Below are positions 24,355-33,990 of a stretch of 64,000 nt of DNA, piece after piece. The DNA comes from CADEEN01 sp040384625 (lineage in GTDB: Bacteria; Pseudomonadota; Gammaproteobacteria; Burkholderiales; Burkholderiaceae_C): NCBI GenBank assembly GCA_040384625.1, contig JAZKIW010000006.1:19041-83040 (forward strand). Reading direction: 5' to 3'. The notes beneath the pieces were generated by a model. The model searched no databases and was not told the origin of the DNA. It saw only the letters and a program-made list of their open reading frames with translations. The translations under genes were made by a program, and so were the position numbers. The stretch's first letter is position 1; each line of letters opens with the position of its first letter.

Positions 24355-25311
24355 TCAGCCGAAACTCAGCTTCTGCGCGATGACCAGTTCGTTCCAGCGC
24401 TGACCCTCGGCGGTCATGAAGGTCTCGAACTCGGCAGGCGTGCTCCCGACCCACTCTAGACCCTGTTGGGCGAGGACCTGGCGCACTGTCGGCGCCGCAA
24501 GGGCCTGCACGAGGGCCGCATGAAGGACCTGCTGGCGTTCGGCGCCGATGCGTGCCGGAGCCAATGCACCGATCCAAGTCGACACGTCGAAGCCCGGCAC
24601 GCCGGCCTCGATCAGCGTCGGCAATTCCGGCGCCACCGAGTAGCGCTTGGCGGAGGTCACGGCCAGTGCCTTGACGCGCCCGCTCTTCACATGCGGTCCG
24701 ATCGCGACCCAGCTGCCCATGAACAGCTGAACTTCGTCGTTCATCACCGCCTGCAGGGCCGGCACGCCGCCGCGGTAGGGGATGTGGACGATGTGGGTGC
24801 GGGTCTTCATCTTGAAGAGTTCCGCGGCCAGATGGTTCAGCGTACCCAGGCCGGCCGAAGAGACGTTGAGCGCGCCCGGCTTGCGCTTGGCCAGGGCGAT
24901 GAACTCGGCGATGCTGTTCACGGGCAGGCTGGCCGGCACGGCGAACACCAATGGAAAGCTCAGCAGGCGCGAGATCGGAGTGAAGTCGCGCAAGCTGTAC
25001 GGCAGCTGCGGATAGACCAGGGGGTTGGTGACATGCGAGTCGAAGACCAGCATCAGCTGGTTCGGGTCACCGGAAGCGCGCGCGATGCTGGCCGCCGCGA
25101 TCGAGCCCGACGCGCCCGGCCGGTTCTCGACCACGACGCCCTGCCTGAGCGTGCGCGGCAGGTGTTCGGCGAGCAGGCGGCCGGTCAGGTCGACCGAGCC
25201 CCCAGGCGGCACCGGCACGATCAATTGCAGCGGCGTCGCGCCGGCCTGCGCACGCGCCAGCGACGGCAGCGCCGCGGCCAGGCCCAAGGTCAAACACTGT
25301 CTGCGCTCCAT
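24355..25311 (-). CDS. Bug-family tripartite tricarboxylate transporter substrate-binding protein
   Basis: 318 aa. The N-terminus MERRQCLTLGLAAALPSLARAQ has a twin-arginine-like RR and a signal cleavage site. The mature protein shows Bug motifs VPVPPGGSVDLTGRLLAE, VVENRPGASGSIAA, HIPYRGGVPALQAVMND and PTLIEAGVPGFDVSTW. These periplasmic proteins bind carboxylates or related small molecules. They are vastly expanded in Burkholderiales, often as orphans; no TctA/TctB genes are nearby here. The start is ATG 25311; a longer open frame upstream is not supported by a signal peptide. Confidence 0.92.
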   Translation of the reverse strand: MERRQCLTLGLAAALPSLARAQAGATPLQLIVPVPPGGSVDLTGRLLAEHLPRTLRQGVVVENRPGASGSIAAASIARASGDPNQLMLVFDSHVTNPLVYPQLPYSLRDFTPISRLLSFPLVFAVPASLPVNSIAEFIALAKRKPGALNVSSAGLGTLNHLAAELFKMKTRTHIVHIPYRGGVPALQAVMNDEVQLFMGSWVAIGPHVKSGRVKALAVTSAKRYSVAPELPTLIEAGVPGFDVSTWIGALAPARIGAERQQVLHAALVQALAAPTVRQVLAQQGLEWVGSTPAEFETFMTAEGQRWNELVIAQKLSFG

Positions 25312-25364
25312 CGCCCTCGCTCCAAGAATGCGGCGCTCGCGAGTGTGCCTCACGCCCATGACAA

Positions 25365-27677
25365 TCAGGCGACGATCCGCAGGGCCTTGACCAGGCCCTC
25401 GACCTTACGCCCCTTGCGCGCGCGTCGGCCCTCATGGGCTGCAAGCCGCTCGCCGCGGACCAGCTCTTCCTTGGCCTTGCCGCCGCGGCCGTTGCCGTGC
25501 ACGCTGAAGACGTCGCCGCAACTGGCCGCCGACAGCAGTGGATCCTTGGCATCCACGTCCATCAGCGTCAGACCACGCCCGCCATTGGCCTGCCGCTTCA
25601 GCTCGGCCAGCGGGAACACCAGCAGGCGACCGCTCAGTGACAGGCAGGCCGCTCGGGCGTGGGTCGGCGCGACGGCCGACGGCGGCAGCACATGCTCGCC
25701 GCCTTCGAGCGTCAGGAAGGTCTTGCCGCCGCGCTGGCGGCTGACCAGGTCACCGAGCCGGGCCAGCAGGCCGAAGCCCCCCGTGTGGGCCAGCAAGAGC
25801 AGGGTGTCAGCCGCACCAGCGACGTAGTGTGCCGCCTGCGTGCCGGCTTCGAGATCGACCAGCGAGGTGACCGGGACGCCGTCGCCACGCCCGCCAGGCA
25901 AGCCCATCGCGGCGACGCTGTAGACCCGGCCGTTGCTGCCGAGCACGACCAGGGTATCGACACTGCGGCAAGGGAAGGCGCCGTAGAGCGCGTCGCCAGC
26001 CTTGAAGGCCAGGCTCGAGATGTCGACCTCGTGCCCCTTCAGCGCCCTCACCCAGCCCTTCAGGCTGACCACCACGGTCACCGCCTCGTCGACCACCTTG
26101 ACCTCGGCGACCGCGCGCCTGTCGGCCAGCAACACGCTGCGACGGGCGTCGCCGAACTGCTTCGCATCGGCCTCGATCTCCTTGACCACCGTGCGCTTCA
26201 GCGCCGCCGCACTGCCCAGGATCTCCTCGAGCCTGGTCTGGTCGTCGCGCAGCGACTTCAATTCCTGTTCGATCTTGATCGCCTCCAGCCGCGCCAGCTG
26301 GCGCAGGCGGATGTCGAGGATGTCGTCGGCCTGCCTCTCGCTGAGCTTGAAACGCGTGATCAGCGCCGGCTTCGGCTCGTCGGCGTGGCGGATGATGCGG
26401 ATCACCTCGTCGATGTTCAGCAACACCAGTTGCCGGCCTTCGAGCACGTGGATGCGATCGAGCACCTTCTGCAGCCGGTGACGCGTGCGCCGCTCGACCG
26501 TGGCCTGGCGGAACTGGACCCACTCGGCCAGCATCTGGCGCAGGCTCTTCTGCGTCGGACGGCCGTCGATGCCGACCATCGTCAGATTGATCGGCGCGTT
26601 CGACTCCAGGCTGGTGTGGGCGAGCAGGATGTTGATCAGCTCCTGTTGCTCGACGGTGCGCGTCTTCGGCTCGAACACCAGCCGCACCGCGGCGTCCTTG
26701 CTCGACTCGTCGCGGACCGCGTCGAGCACCGCCAGCACGGTCTGCTTCAGCTGCACCTGTTCCTGGGTCAACGCCTTCTTGCCGGCCTTGAGCTTCGGAT
26801 TGGTCAGCTCTTCGATCTCTTCGAGCACCTTCTGCGTGCTGGTGCCCGGCGGCAGTTCCTGCACCACCAGCTGCCACTGGCCGCGCGCCAGGTCTTCGAT
26901 GTTCCAGCGTGCGCGCACCTTCAGGCTGCCGCGGCCCGTGCGGTAGGCCTCGCGGATCTCGGCTTCGGCGCTGATGATCTGGCCGCCGCCCGGGTAATCG
27001 GGGCCGGGCAGCAGTGCGAACAAGTCGTCGTCGGACAACTTCTCGTTCTTCAGCAGCGCCACCGCGGCCGCCGCCACCTCGCGCAAGTTGTGGCTCGGCA
27101 CCTCGGTGGCCAGACCGACCGCGATGCCCGAGGCGCCGTTCAGCAATACGAAGGGCAGGCGCGCCGGCAGCTGATTGGGCTCCTCGGTCGAGCCGTCGTA
27201 GTTAGCAATGAAGGCGACCGTGCCCTCGTCGATCTCGTCGAGCAGCAGGCGCGCGATCGGGGCCAGCCGCGCCTCGGTGTAGCGCATCGCCGCCGCGCCG
27301 TCGCCGTCGCGCGAGCCGAAGTTGCCCTGGCCGTCGATCAACGGGTAGCGCAGCGCGAAGTCCTGCGCCATGCGCACCATCGCGTCGTAAGCGGCGGTGT
27401 CGCCATGCGGGTGGTAGCGACCGAGCACGTCGCCCACCACGCGCGCGCTCTTCACCGCCTTGGGCCCGCCTGCCGCAGCACCGAAGGCCAGGCCCATGCG
27501 CTGCATCGCGTACAGGATGCGGCGCTGGACCGGCTTCTGGCCGTCGCACACATCGGGCAAGGCGCGGCCCTTGACGACCGACAGCGCGTATTCGAGGTAG
27601 GCCCGCTCGGCGTAGTGAGCGAGGGTGACGGCGTCGTCGCCGGGGGGCGGCTCCGCAGTGAAGAGGTCGAGGGTCAT
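25365..27677 (-). CDS. parC: DNA topoisomerase IV subunit A
   Basis: 770 aa. The catalytic tyrosine is Tyr133 in AMRYTEARL. The quinolone-resistance-determining segment GRYHPHGDTAAYDAM is at 87-100, with Thr94 and Asp98 at the positions of E. coli Ser80 and Glu84. The C-terminal beta-propeller is short, as expected for ParC rather than GyrA, and no GyrA box is visible. It decatenates replicated chromosomes together with ParE (48483-50453), here 21 kb away. It is preceded by a 116-base spacer after argP. Confidence 0.95.
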   Translation of the reverse strand: MTLDLFTAEPPPGDDAVTLAHYAERAYLEYALSVVKGRALPDVCDGQKPVQRRILYAMQRMGLAFGAAAGGPKAVKSARVVGDVLGRYHPHGDTAAYDAMVRMAQDFALRYPLIDGQGNFGSRDGDGAAAMRYTEARLAPIARLLLDEIDEGTVAFIANYDGSTEEPNQLPARLPFVLLNGASGIAVGLATEVPSHNLREVAAAAVALLKNEKLSDDDLFALLPGPDYPGGGQIISAEAEIREAYRTGRGSLKVRARWNIEDLARGQWQLVVQELPPGTSTQKVLEEIEELTNPKLKAGKKALTQEQVQLKQTVLAVLDAVRDESSKDAAVRLVFEPKTRTVEQQELINILLAHTSLESNAPINLTMVGIDGRPTQKSLRQMLAEWVQFRQATVERRTRHRLQKVLDRIHVLEGRQLVLLNIDEVIRIIRHADEPKPALITRFKLSERQADDILDIRLRQLARLEAIKIEQELKSLRDDQTRLEEILGSAAALKRTVVKEIEADAKQFGDARRSVLLADRRAVAEVKVVDEAVTVVVSLKGWVRALKGHEVDISSLAFKAGDALYGAFPCRSVDTLVVLGSNGRVYSVAAMGLPGGRGDGVPVTSLVDLEAGTQAAHYVAGAADTLLLLAHTGGFGLLARLGDLVSRQRGGKTFLTLEGGEHVLPPSAVAPTHARAACLSLSGRLLVFPLAELKRQANGGRGLTLMDVDAKDPLLSAASCGDVFSVHGNGRGGKAKEELVRGERLAAHEGRRARKGRKVEGLVKALRIVA

Positions 27678-27793
27678 GTCGGGACGGGCGGCCCGGCAGC
27701 GGGCGGGAAGGCGCGCAGTTTAGCGAGAGTGCGATGGGACCCCGATGGGCCTGCGCGCGGCGTGGAGGCGCCCGCCTTCGGCACGGACGCATT

Positions 27794-28690
27794 TCATGGC
27801 GGCAACAGGGCACGAGCGGCGCCGGCCAGAACCTCGCGGCTCAGCCCGTCGAGCAAGGTCGACGCGGCCCGCGCATGGTGCCAGTACAGCGGCACGTCCA
27901 GCGGGCTGTCCGGCAGCAGCTCGACCAGCGATCCGTCGTGCAGGCGATCGGCGACCAGCGCCAGTGGTTGCAGGCCCCAACCCATCCCGTGCACGGCTGC
28001 GGCCACGAACGCATGCGGTGACGGCACGGTATGCCGTGGCAGGTCCACATCCCGGTGGCACAGACGTCTTACCCAGCGGGCCTGCAAGTCGTCCTTCGTG
28101 TTGAAAACCAGGCTGGGCGCTTGCGCCAGGCTGCCCGCCCCGACACCGCTGCCAAAGTGGCGCGCCACGAAGGCCGGGCTGGCCGCCGCGAGATAGCGCA
28201 TGGCGCCCAGTGGTCGACTGTTGCAGCCTGCCGCAGCACGGCCAGTGCCGGTCACGGCGGCCAGCACCTTGCCACTGCGCAGCCACTCGGTGGTGTGGTC
28301 CTGGTCGTCGACCGCCAGTTCCACCAGCACGGGCGCATCGGCCGCGAAGGCCGCGATGGCCGGCGCGAACCAGGTCGCCAAGCTGTCGGCGTTCACGGCG
28401 ATCGGCAGTGCCACGCGCGTGGCCCCTTCAGGCGCCAGCGCCGGCAGCGCACCCTGCAGCTCCTGCTCGAGCAGCCGTACACGGTCCACGTGCTGGCACA
28501 AGCGCCGTCCCGTCTCTGTGGCCTGGCACGGCTGACCCCGCACCACCAGCGAACAGCCCACGCGCTCTTCGAGCGAGCGAATCCGCTGAGATACCGCCGA
28601 TGGCGTGACATGCAGTGCGCTGGCTGCGCGCTCGAAACTGCCCTCTCGGATGACAGCCGCCAGGGCGGCCAGTGCGGCGTAATCCAACAT
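27794..28690 (-). CDS. argP: LysR-type regulator ArgP (IciA)
   Basis: 298 aa LysR-family regulator. The N-terminal winged helix (ALAAVIREGSFERAASAL, VTPSAVSQRIRSLEERVG) is typical, and the effector domain follows from about residue 90. The divergent neighbour is a LysE/ArgO exporter, which ArgP is known to activate in response to arginine or lysine in other bacteria. This context is the main reason for choosing ArgP among LysR proteins. The start ATG 28690 gives the family N-terminus LDYAALAALAAVIREGSF. Confidence 0.9.
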   Translation of the reverse strand: MLDYAALAALAAVIREGSFERAASALHVTPSAVSQRIRSLEERVGCSLVVRGQPCQATETGRRLCQHVDRVRLLEQELQGALPALAPEGATRVALPIAVNADSLATWFAPAIAAFAADAPVLVELAVDDQDHTTEWLRSGKVLAAVTGTGRAAAGCNSRPLGAMRYLAAASPAFVARHFGSGVGAGSLAQAPSLVFNTKDDLQARWVRRLCHRDVDLPRHTVPSPHAFVAAAVHGMGWGLQPLALVADRLHDGSLVELLPDSPLDVPLYWHHARAASTLLDGLSREVLAGAARALLPP

Positions 28691-28718
28691 GATTCAGTTC
28701 TTCTTCATCCGCATTAGT

Positions 28719-28744
28719 CTGATTAGTTTGTCTTCATTAATCAG
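28719..28744. promoter_or_regulatory. Inverted repeat in argP-argO intergenic region, candidate ArgP operator
   Basis: A perfect 7-bp inverted repeat, CTGATTA-N12-TAATCAG, lies between the divergent argP and argO starts and is AT-rich against a very GC-rich background. ATTAGT also repeats at 28713 and 28722. Size and spacing suit a LysR-type dimer site. It could alternatively be a stem in the argO leader. Confidence 0.5.
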
Positions 28745-28765
28745 GGCTGGCAAGCTCGGCGCTCC

Positions 28766-29413
28766 ATGAGCCTGACCGCAACCCCCGCGCTCGCCTTTTC
28801 CGTCTTCGTCCAAGCCGTGGTCTTGAGCTTCGGGCTGATCGTGGCCATCGGCGCACAGAACGCCTTCGTGCTGCGCCAGGGCTTGCGCCGTGAACACGTC
28901 GGCAGCGTGATCCTGTTCTGCGCGCTGGCAGATGCCGCGCTCATCGCCGCAGGGGTCCTGGGCATGGCCCAGGCGCTCGGACAGAACCCCGGCCTGGCGC
29001 GGACTCTTGCCCTGGCCGGTGCCCTCTTCCTGGCAGTGTACGGATGGCAGGCCCTGCGCCGTGCGCGGCAGGTACGCCAACTCAGCGCGGCCACGGGTGG
29101 CGTGGGCCTGAGCCGCAGCGCGGCGGTGGCACAAGCGGCCGCCTTCACGCTGCTCAATCCCCATGTCTATCTGGACACCGTGCTCCTGGTCGGCAGCATC
29201 GGTGCCCAGCAGCCAGCGGCGCTGCGCGGCTGGTTCATTGCAGGGGCCGCGTGTGCCAGCCTGTTCTGGTTTGCGTTGCTCGGCTTCGGGGCGCGTTGGC
29301 TGGCGCCCTGGTTCGGGCGGCCACGGTCATGGCAGGCACTGGATGGCCTGATCGGTGTGACCATGTTCGTGCTGTCGGCGCTTCTGGCGCGACACGCCTT
29401 GATCGGCATCTGA
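28766..29413 (+). CDS. argO: LysE/ArgO family basic amino acid exporter
   Basis: 215 aa, six predicted transmembrane helices. Conserved LysE signatures: GLIVAIGAQNAFVLRQGLRREHV in the first helix pair, and FTLLNPHVYLDTVLLVGSIGA, which holds the NPHVYLDT motif. It exports arginine and/or lysine to prevent toxic accumulation. It is divergent from argP with a 75-base control region, the classic ArgP-ArgO arrangement. Gene symbol follows this context; substrate (Arg versus Lys) is not resolved. Confidence 0.92.
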   Translation: MSLTATPALAFSVFVQAVVLSFGLIVAIGAQNAFVLRQGLRREHVGSVILFCALADAALIAAGVLGMAQALGQNPGLARTLALAGALFLAVYGWQALRRARQVRQLSAATGGVGLSRSAAVAQAAAFTLLNPHVYLDTVLLVGSIGAQQPAALRGWFIAGAACASLFWFALLGFGARWLAPWFGRPRSWQALDGLIGVTMFVLSALLARHALIGI

Positions 29414-29460
29414 CGCGGCTTTATGCACGCGCCACAGCCCGGGGCTGACCTCGCGGCGCT

Positions 29461-31041
29461 TCAACGCTCGGCGATGTAGTGCTGCATCGTCACTGCCTCG
29501 CCCTCGGCCAGGAAGGCGCGCACGCGGGCCTCGATCTCCTGATCGGCCACCGTGGCGCGGGCGCGCTGGTGCAGGTAGTCGGCCCAGGAGGTGACGATGA
29601 AGCGCTCGACGTAGCGCGTTGGGTCCGCCAGGTCGCGGTAGGCGCGCCAGAAGGTGGCGCCGTCGCGCCTTCGCGGCGCGCGCAGGTGGCTCAGCTCGTC
29701 GAGAAACGCGGCGGCGTCCTCGAGCCGGATGCGGTAGGCGATCTCGACCGCCACCGGGCCGGCCTCGGGCGCCGGTTCGTCGACGACGAAGACATCACCC
29801 CAGGGCGCCGCCGGCGTCACGTCTTGGGCCTCGCCCATGCGCAGCGGGAAGGGCCGCGCCAGCAGCAGACCGGCCGCCATGCCCGCGGCGGCAACGCTCA
29901 GCGCGGCCTGCAGGCCGAGCAGGCCCGACACCGCGCCCCACAGCGCAGAGCCGAGAGAGAACGCACCCAGTGCGCACAAGGCGTGCATCGATGAAGCGCG
30001 GGCGCGCACCCAGGGTGGCGCACTGGTCTGGGTGGCGGTGTTGAAGGTCGACATCACCGACATCCAGGCCGCGCCGCTGAACATCAGGGCGACGTAGATG
30101 GTCCAGATCCATGGCGACCAGGCCGCCACCGCCGTGGCCGCAGCGAAGGTGATGCAGCCGGTCGCCACCACGCCCTCGAGCGAGAAGCGCGCGCGCACGC
30201 GGGCCATCGACAGGCCGGCGGCAACCGCACCGACCCCCAGACAACCCATCAGCAGACCGAAGCCCGAAGCCCCCAGACCGATGCGCTTCTGCCCGATCAC
30301 CGGCAGCAGGGCCCAGAGGGCCGAACCGGTGGCGCTGTAGGCCATCGTGCGCAGGAGCTGGGCGAAAATGGCCTGTGAGTGCCACGCAAAGCGCAGGCCC
30401 GCAAGCATGCCGCCCCACAGGCGTTCGGCCGGCAGGCGCGAAGGCGGGTGCGGCAGCGGCGGCCAGCGCCGGATCGAGCGCAGCATCCACAGCGTGCTGA
30501 GCGTCGCGATGACGAAGACCCAGGGCCCGCCGAAATGGGCGAACACGAAGCCGGCCAGCGTGGGGCCGAGGGCGCGCGCGCCGTTGTAGGCCACCGAGAC
30601 GACGGTGATCGCCGGACCGAGTTCGTCGCGCGGCACACTGTCGGCGATGGTCGAATTCCAGGCCGGCGTGATCAGCGCCGTCGAGCAGCCGGTGACGAAG
30701 GTCAGGAACAACAGCAGGGCCGGGCCGGCCAGGTCGGCGGCCAGCAGGGCCGTCAGCAGGGCCACCGCGATCACCTGCGCCACCAGCGCGGCGACGATCA
30801 GGCGCCGGCGGTCGGTGGTGTCGGCCAGCACGCCGGCCGGCAGCGAAAACAGGAACATCGGCAGGAACACCGCCGTCTGCACCAGGGCCGCCAAAAAACC
30901 GGAACCTGTGGCCTCGACCATCTCCCAGGTCGCCGCCATCGTCTGCATGGCGTTGCCGATGAAATACACCGCACCGCCGCCGCACAGGCCGCGGAACGTG
31001 TCGTGCCGCAGAGTGTGGCGGATGCTTCCCGGTGCGCTCAA
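29461..31041 (-). CDS. MFS exporter with C-terminal monooxygenase-like ferredoxin-fold domain
   Basis: 526 aa. Residues about 10-415 form a 12-helix major facilitator of the MFS_3/EntS-like type (GNAMQTMAATWEMVEATGSGF, FSLPAGVLADTTDRRRL). From about residue 430 a soluble tail (IAYRIRLEDAAAFLDELSHLR, then a RDGATFWRAYRDLADPTRYVERFIV-type stretch) resembles the ABM/DUF894 tail of this subfamily. The most likely start is TTG 31041, which overlaps the upstream aminotransferase stop (TTGA) and fits the local overlap pattern. No other start fits well. The substrate is unknown. Confidence 0.85.
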   Translation of the reverse strand: MSAPGSIRHTLRHDTFRGLCGGGAVYFIGNAMQTMAATWEMVEATGSGFLAALVQTAVFLPMFLFSLPAGVLADTTDRRRLIVAALVAQVIAVALLTALLAADLAGPALLLFLTFVTGCSTALITPAWNSTIADSVPRDELGPAITVVSVAYNGARALGPTLAGFVFAHFGGPWVFVIATLSTLWMLRSIRRWPPLPHPPSRLPAERLWGGMLAGLRFAWHSQAIFAQLLRTMAYSATGSALWALLPVIGQKRIGLGASGFGLLMGCLGVGAVAAGLSMARVRARFSLEGVVATGCITFAAATAVAAWSPWIWTIYVALMFSGAAWMSVMSTFNTATQTSAPPWVRARASSMHALCALGAFSLGSALWGAVSGLLGLQAALSVAAAGMAAGLLLARPFPLRMGEAQDVTPAAPWGDVFVVDEPAPEAGPVAVEIAYRIRLEDAAAFLDELSHLRAPRRRDGATFWRAYRDLADPTRYVERFIVTSWADYLHQRARATVADQEIEARVRAFLAEGEAVTMQHYIAER

Positions 31042-32195
31042 GCGGCGGCGCGCTGGCTCGTCTTCGCGCCCAGGATGCGCTGCAGCGCCCCCTCGAGGTG
31101 GGCCACCGTCCGGTCGGGGTTGTGCAGCTTGTCGAGGCCGAACAGGCCTACACGGAAGGTCTTGAAGTCGACCCCCTCGTCGCATTGCAGCGGCACGCCC
31201 GACGCGGTCTGCAGGCCCTCGCCAAGGAAGGCCTTGGCGGAGTGCAGGCCGTCATCGTCGGTGTAGCTGACGACCACACCCGGGGCCTGGAAGCCTTCGG
31301 CGGCGACACTGCGCAGGCCGTTGGCGGCGAGCATCGCGCGCACCTTGCGTCCGAGCTCGAGCTGTTCGTCGCGCAGGCGCTCGAAGCCATAGCTGCGAGT
31401 CTCCAGCATCGCGTCGCGGGTGCGCGTCAGCGCATCGGTCGGCAGCGTGGTGTGGTACATGTGCGCGCCGCCTTCGTAGGTCTCCATGATCTGCAGCCAC
31501 TTCTTCAAGTCGGCAGCGAAGCTGGTGCTGGTGGTGGCGTCGATCGCCGTGCGGGCGCGTTCGCTCAGCATCACGAAGGCGCAGCAGGGCGATCCGCTCC
31601 AGCCCTTCTGCGGCGCGCTGACCAGCACGTCGACCCCCGTGGCTTGCATGTCGACCCAGATCGCGCCCGAGGCGATGCAGTCGAGCACGAACAGGCCACC
31701 GACCTCATGCACCGCGTCGGCCACCGCGCGCAGGTAGGCGTCCGGCAGCAGCATGCCGGCAGCGGTTTCCACGTGCGGCGCAAACACCGCGGCCGGCCGC
31801 TCGGCCCGGATCGCCGCCACCACCTCGTCGATCGGCGCCGGCGCAAAGGCCATCTGGCGGCCGGCGGCGATCGGACGCGCCTTGAGTACCGTGTGCGCGG
31901 ACGGGATCTGGCCCATGTCGAAGATCTGCGTCCACCGGTAGCTGAACCAGCCATTGCGGATCACCAGGGCCTGGCGGCCGGTGGCGAACTGGCGCGCCAC
32001 AGCTTCCATGCCGAAGCTACCGCTGCCGGGAACGACGATCGCCGAGCGCGCGTGGTAGACCTCCTTCAACACCCCCGAGATGTCGCGCATCACCTGCTGG
32101 AACTTGCGCGACATGTGGTTCAGCGCGCGGTCGGTGTAGACCACCGAATATTCGAGCAGGCCGTCAGGATCGGTATCGGGCAGCAGGCCGGGCAT
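31038..32195 (-). CDS. Class V PLP-dependent aminotransferase
   Basis: 385 aa, alanine-glyoxylate/serine-pyruvate aminotransferase-like fold. The PLP lysine is K197 in VSAPQKGWSGSP, and the pyridine-nitrogen aspartate is D172 in FVLDCIASG. The glycine-rich phosphate region VPGSGSFGMEAV is near residue 55. Its stop overlaps the exporter start. It is 42 bases downstream of the second Mur ligase of the cyanophycin group, so it may act on amino acids released from that polymer, but that is inference. Confidence 0.9.
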   Translation of the reverse strand: MPGLLPDTDPDGLLEYSVVYTDRALNHMSRKFQQVMRDISGVLKEVYHARSAIVVPGSGSFGMEAVARQFATGRQALVIRNGWFSYRWTQIFDMGQIPSAHTVLKARPIAAGRQMAFAPAPIDEVVAAIRAERPAAVFAPHVETAAGMLLPDAYLRAVADAVHEVGGLFVLDCIASGAIWVDMQATGVDVLVSAPQKGWSGSPCCAFVMLSERARTAIDATTSTSFAADLKKWLQIMETYEGGAHMYHTTLPTDALTRTRDAMLETRSYGFERLRDEQLELGRKVRAMLAANGLRSVAAEGFQAPGVVVSYTDDDGLHSAKAFLGEGLQTASGVPLQCDEGVDFKTFRVGLFGLDKLHNPDRTVAHLEGALQRILGAKTSQRAAA

Positions 32196-32237
32196 GGTCT
32201 TGTCTCCTTCGCGCGAAAACGCTTTCGGTTCAGCTTA

Positions 32238-33980
32238 TCACCGCACCGTCAGCACGGCCGAGACGCGCGCGCGCACCGCGGCGGTGTGCAGCGGCAGCAC
32301 GACCACGTCGCCCGGCCGGGACCACTGCAGCAGCCACTCGGCGGCGGCGGCTTCGTCGGCATGGTGCTGGATCGAGGCCTGCGCCACGCCGCCGGCCCGC
32401 AGTTCACGCTCGATCAGGGCCGGCACCTCGCCCAGCAATCGGCCGCGCAACATCAGCGGCAGTTCCTTGATGACGACCAGGTCGGGCACCGCACGCGCCG
32501 CCGTGCGCGCGAGATCGGCGATGGCGTCGTCGTCGCGGTTACCGGCCTGGCCGAGCAGCAGGCCGAGCCGCTGCGGCTTGAGCGTATGCGCCACCTGCAG
32601 CAACTGGCCCAGCCCGTCGGGGTTGTGGGCGTAGTCGATCAGCACCGTCGCACCGCGGTGCGTCCAGCGTTCGAGGCGGCCCGGATTGTCCTGGGGCTGG
32701 CTGCCGAAGCGGCTCAGGGTCTCGCGAACGGCGTGCAGCGGCAGTCCGGCGGCCTGGGCGGCCAGCACCGCTGCAGCGATGTTGTCGAGGTTGTGGCGCG
32801 CGGCGCCGCCCATGGTCAGTGGCATCTCGCCGACGGCGCCGAGCTCGTGTTCGACTCCGTCGGCTGAGAGCACCAGGCGCCCTGCGCGGGCACCGCAGGT
32901 GCTGCCGCCCTGGCCGCGCCGTGCCTGCAGCGCCGGATGTTCGTGGTTCTGCGCGAACAGGGCCTGACTGGCCGCGACAGCGTGCGGCGTGCGCGCAGCC
33001 ACGCGCATCAGGCATTCGTCGGCCGCATTCAATATCAGGCAGCCCCCGTTGCGCAGTGCGTGCGCGACGACCAGTTTGACTTCGGCAATGTCGTCCAGGC
33101 TGTGGACGCCGTACTCGCCGAAATGGTCGGCGCTGACATTCGTGACGACGGCGGCGTCGGCGCGGCGCACCGCCAGGCCACGGCGCAACAGGCCGCCGCG
33201 CGCGGTTTCAAGCGCGGCGAACTCGACGCCGGGGTGGCGCAGCACTGCGCGCGCACCGGCGGGTCCGGCGTAGTCGCCGCTGGCGACGAGTTTCTCGCCG
33301 ACGACCACGCCTTCGGTGGAACAACTGCCCGCACGGCGGCCCGCCGCCGCCGCCATCGCGGCCAGCAGGCGGGTCGTCGTCGTCTTGCCGTTCGAGCCCG
33401 TCACCAGGATCGTCGGCAGGTCGCGCAGCCGGGACCATGGCACGTCCATCGCCAAGGGCAAGGCCGCGTGCGGGTAGCTGACACTGCCCGCACCGGCGCC
33501 GATCGACAGCGTGTCGTCGTCGTCGAAACAAGGCAGACCGTGCGCCAGCGCCGCCGCCTTCAGTCGCGCCAGCGGGCGCGAGCGTTCGGATTCGGCGCGC
33601 ACAGCGAAGGTGGCGGCGACCGCGGCCGGGTCGTTCATCTCGGGTTGTGCGAACGCGAAACCGGCCCCAGCCGCACAGCGCTCCCAGGCCCACTCGTTGA
33701 CTTCGGTGGCGGTGAACAAGGCATCCTCGGGCGCGGCGAACGCCAGCGCAAAACCCGAGGCGTGGCGATGCACGTGCGGCTGCGGGTCGGGCCAGCGCAG
33801 GACCGCACACACCGCGCTCACCCGCGCGGCCCAGCAACGGTGTGCGTCGGCATCGTCGGCGGCAGCGCCCAGCGCGCTCAGCACGACCGCCGGGCGATCG
33901 AAGTGGCGGTTCGGCCCGGTGAGCCGGCGCGAGTCGTCGAACAGGAACGGGGTCTCAGCGCTGGGCGCCGTGTCGCTCAT
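32238..33980 (-). CDS. Mur ligase-family paralogue of cyanophycin synthetase (CphA'-like)
   Basis: 580 aa. The Mur-ligase P-loop VTGSNGKTTTTRL is at 193-205, followed by ALETARGGLLRRGLAV, TNVSADHFGEYG and the C-terminal domain motif VLIDYAHNPDGLGQLL. These match the C-terminal half of cyanophycin synthetase. Residues 1-185 are a distinct N-terminal region with no ATP-grasp motifs, unlike CphA and cyanobacterial CphA2. It starts at ATG 33980, 10 bases after the cphA stop. It probably extends or recycles cyanophycin-type peptides alongside CphA; similar second genes are known beside cphA in betaproteobacteria. Confidence 0.85.
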   Translation of the reverse strand: MSDTAPSAETPFLFDDSRRLTGPNRHFDRPAVVLSALGAAADDADAHRCWAARVSAVCAVLRWPDPQPHVHRHASGFALAFAAPEDALFTATEVNEWAWERCAAGAGFAFAQPEMNDPAAVAATFAVRAESERSRPLARLKAAALAHGLPCFDDDDTLSIGAGAGSVSYPHAALPLAMDVPWSRLRDLPTILVTGSNGKTTTTRLLAAMAAAAGRRAGSCSTEGVVVGEKLVASGDYAGPAGARAVLRHPGVEFAALETARGGLLRRGLAVRRADAAVVTNVSADHFGEYGVHSLDDIAEVKLVVAHALRNGGCLILNAADECLMRVAARTPHAVAASQALFAQNHEHPALQARRGQGGSTCGARAGRLVLSADGVEHELGAVGEMPLTMGGAARHNLDNIAAAVLAAQAAGLPLHAVRETLSRFGSQPQDNPGRLERWTHRGATVLIDYAHNPDGLGQLLQVAHTLKPQRLGLLLGQAGNRDDDAIADLARTAARAVPDLVVIKELPLMLRGRLLGEVPALIERELRAGGVAQASIQHHADEAAAAEWLLQWSRPGDVVVLPLHTAAVRARVSAVLTVR

Positions 33981-33990
33981 CGACGCATGC

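Noticed and set aside
25659..28196. 845-codon plus-strand open frame
   Set aside because: Antisense to parC and argP, with biased composition and no domains.
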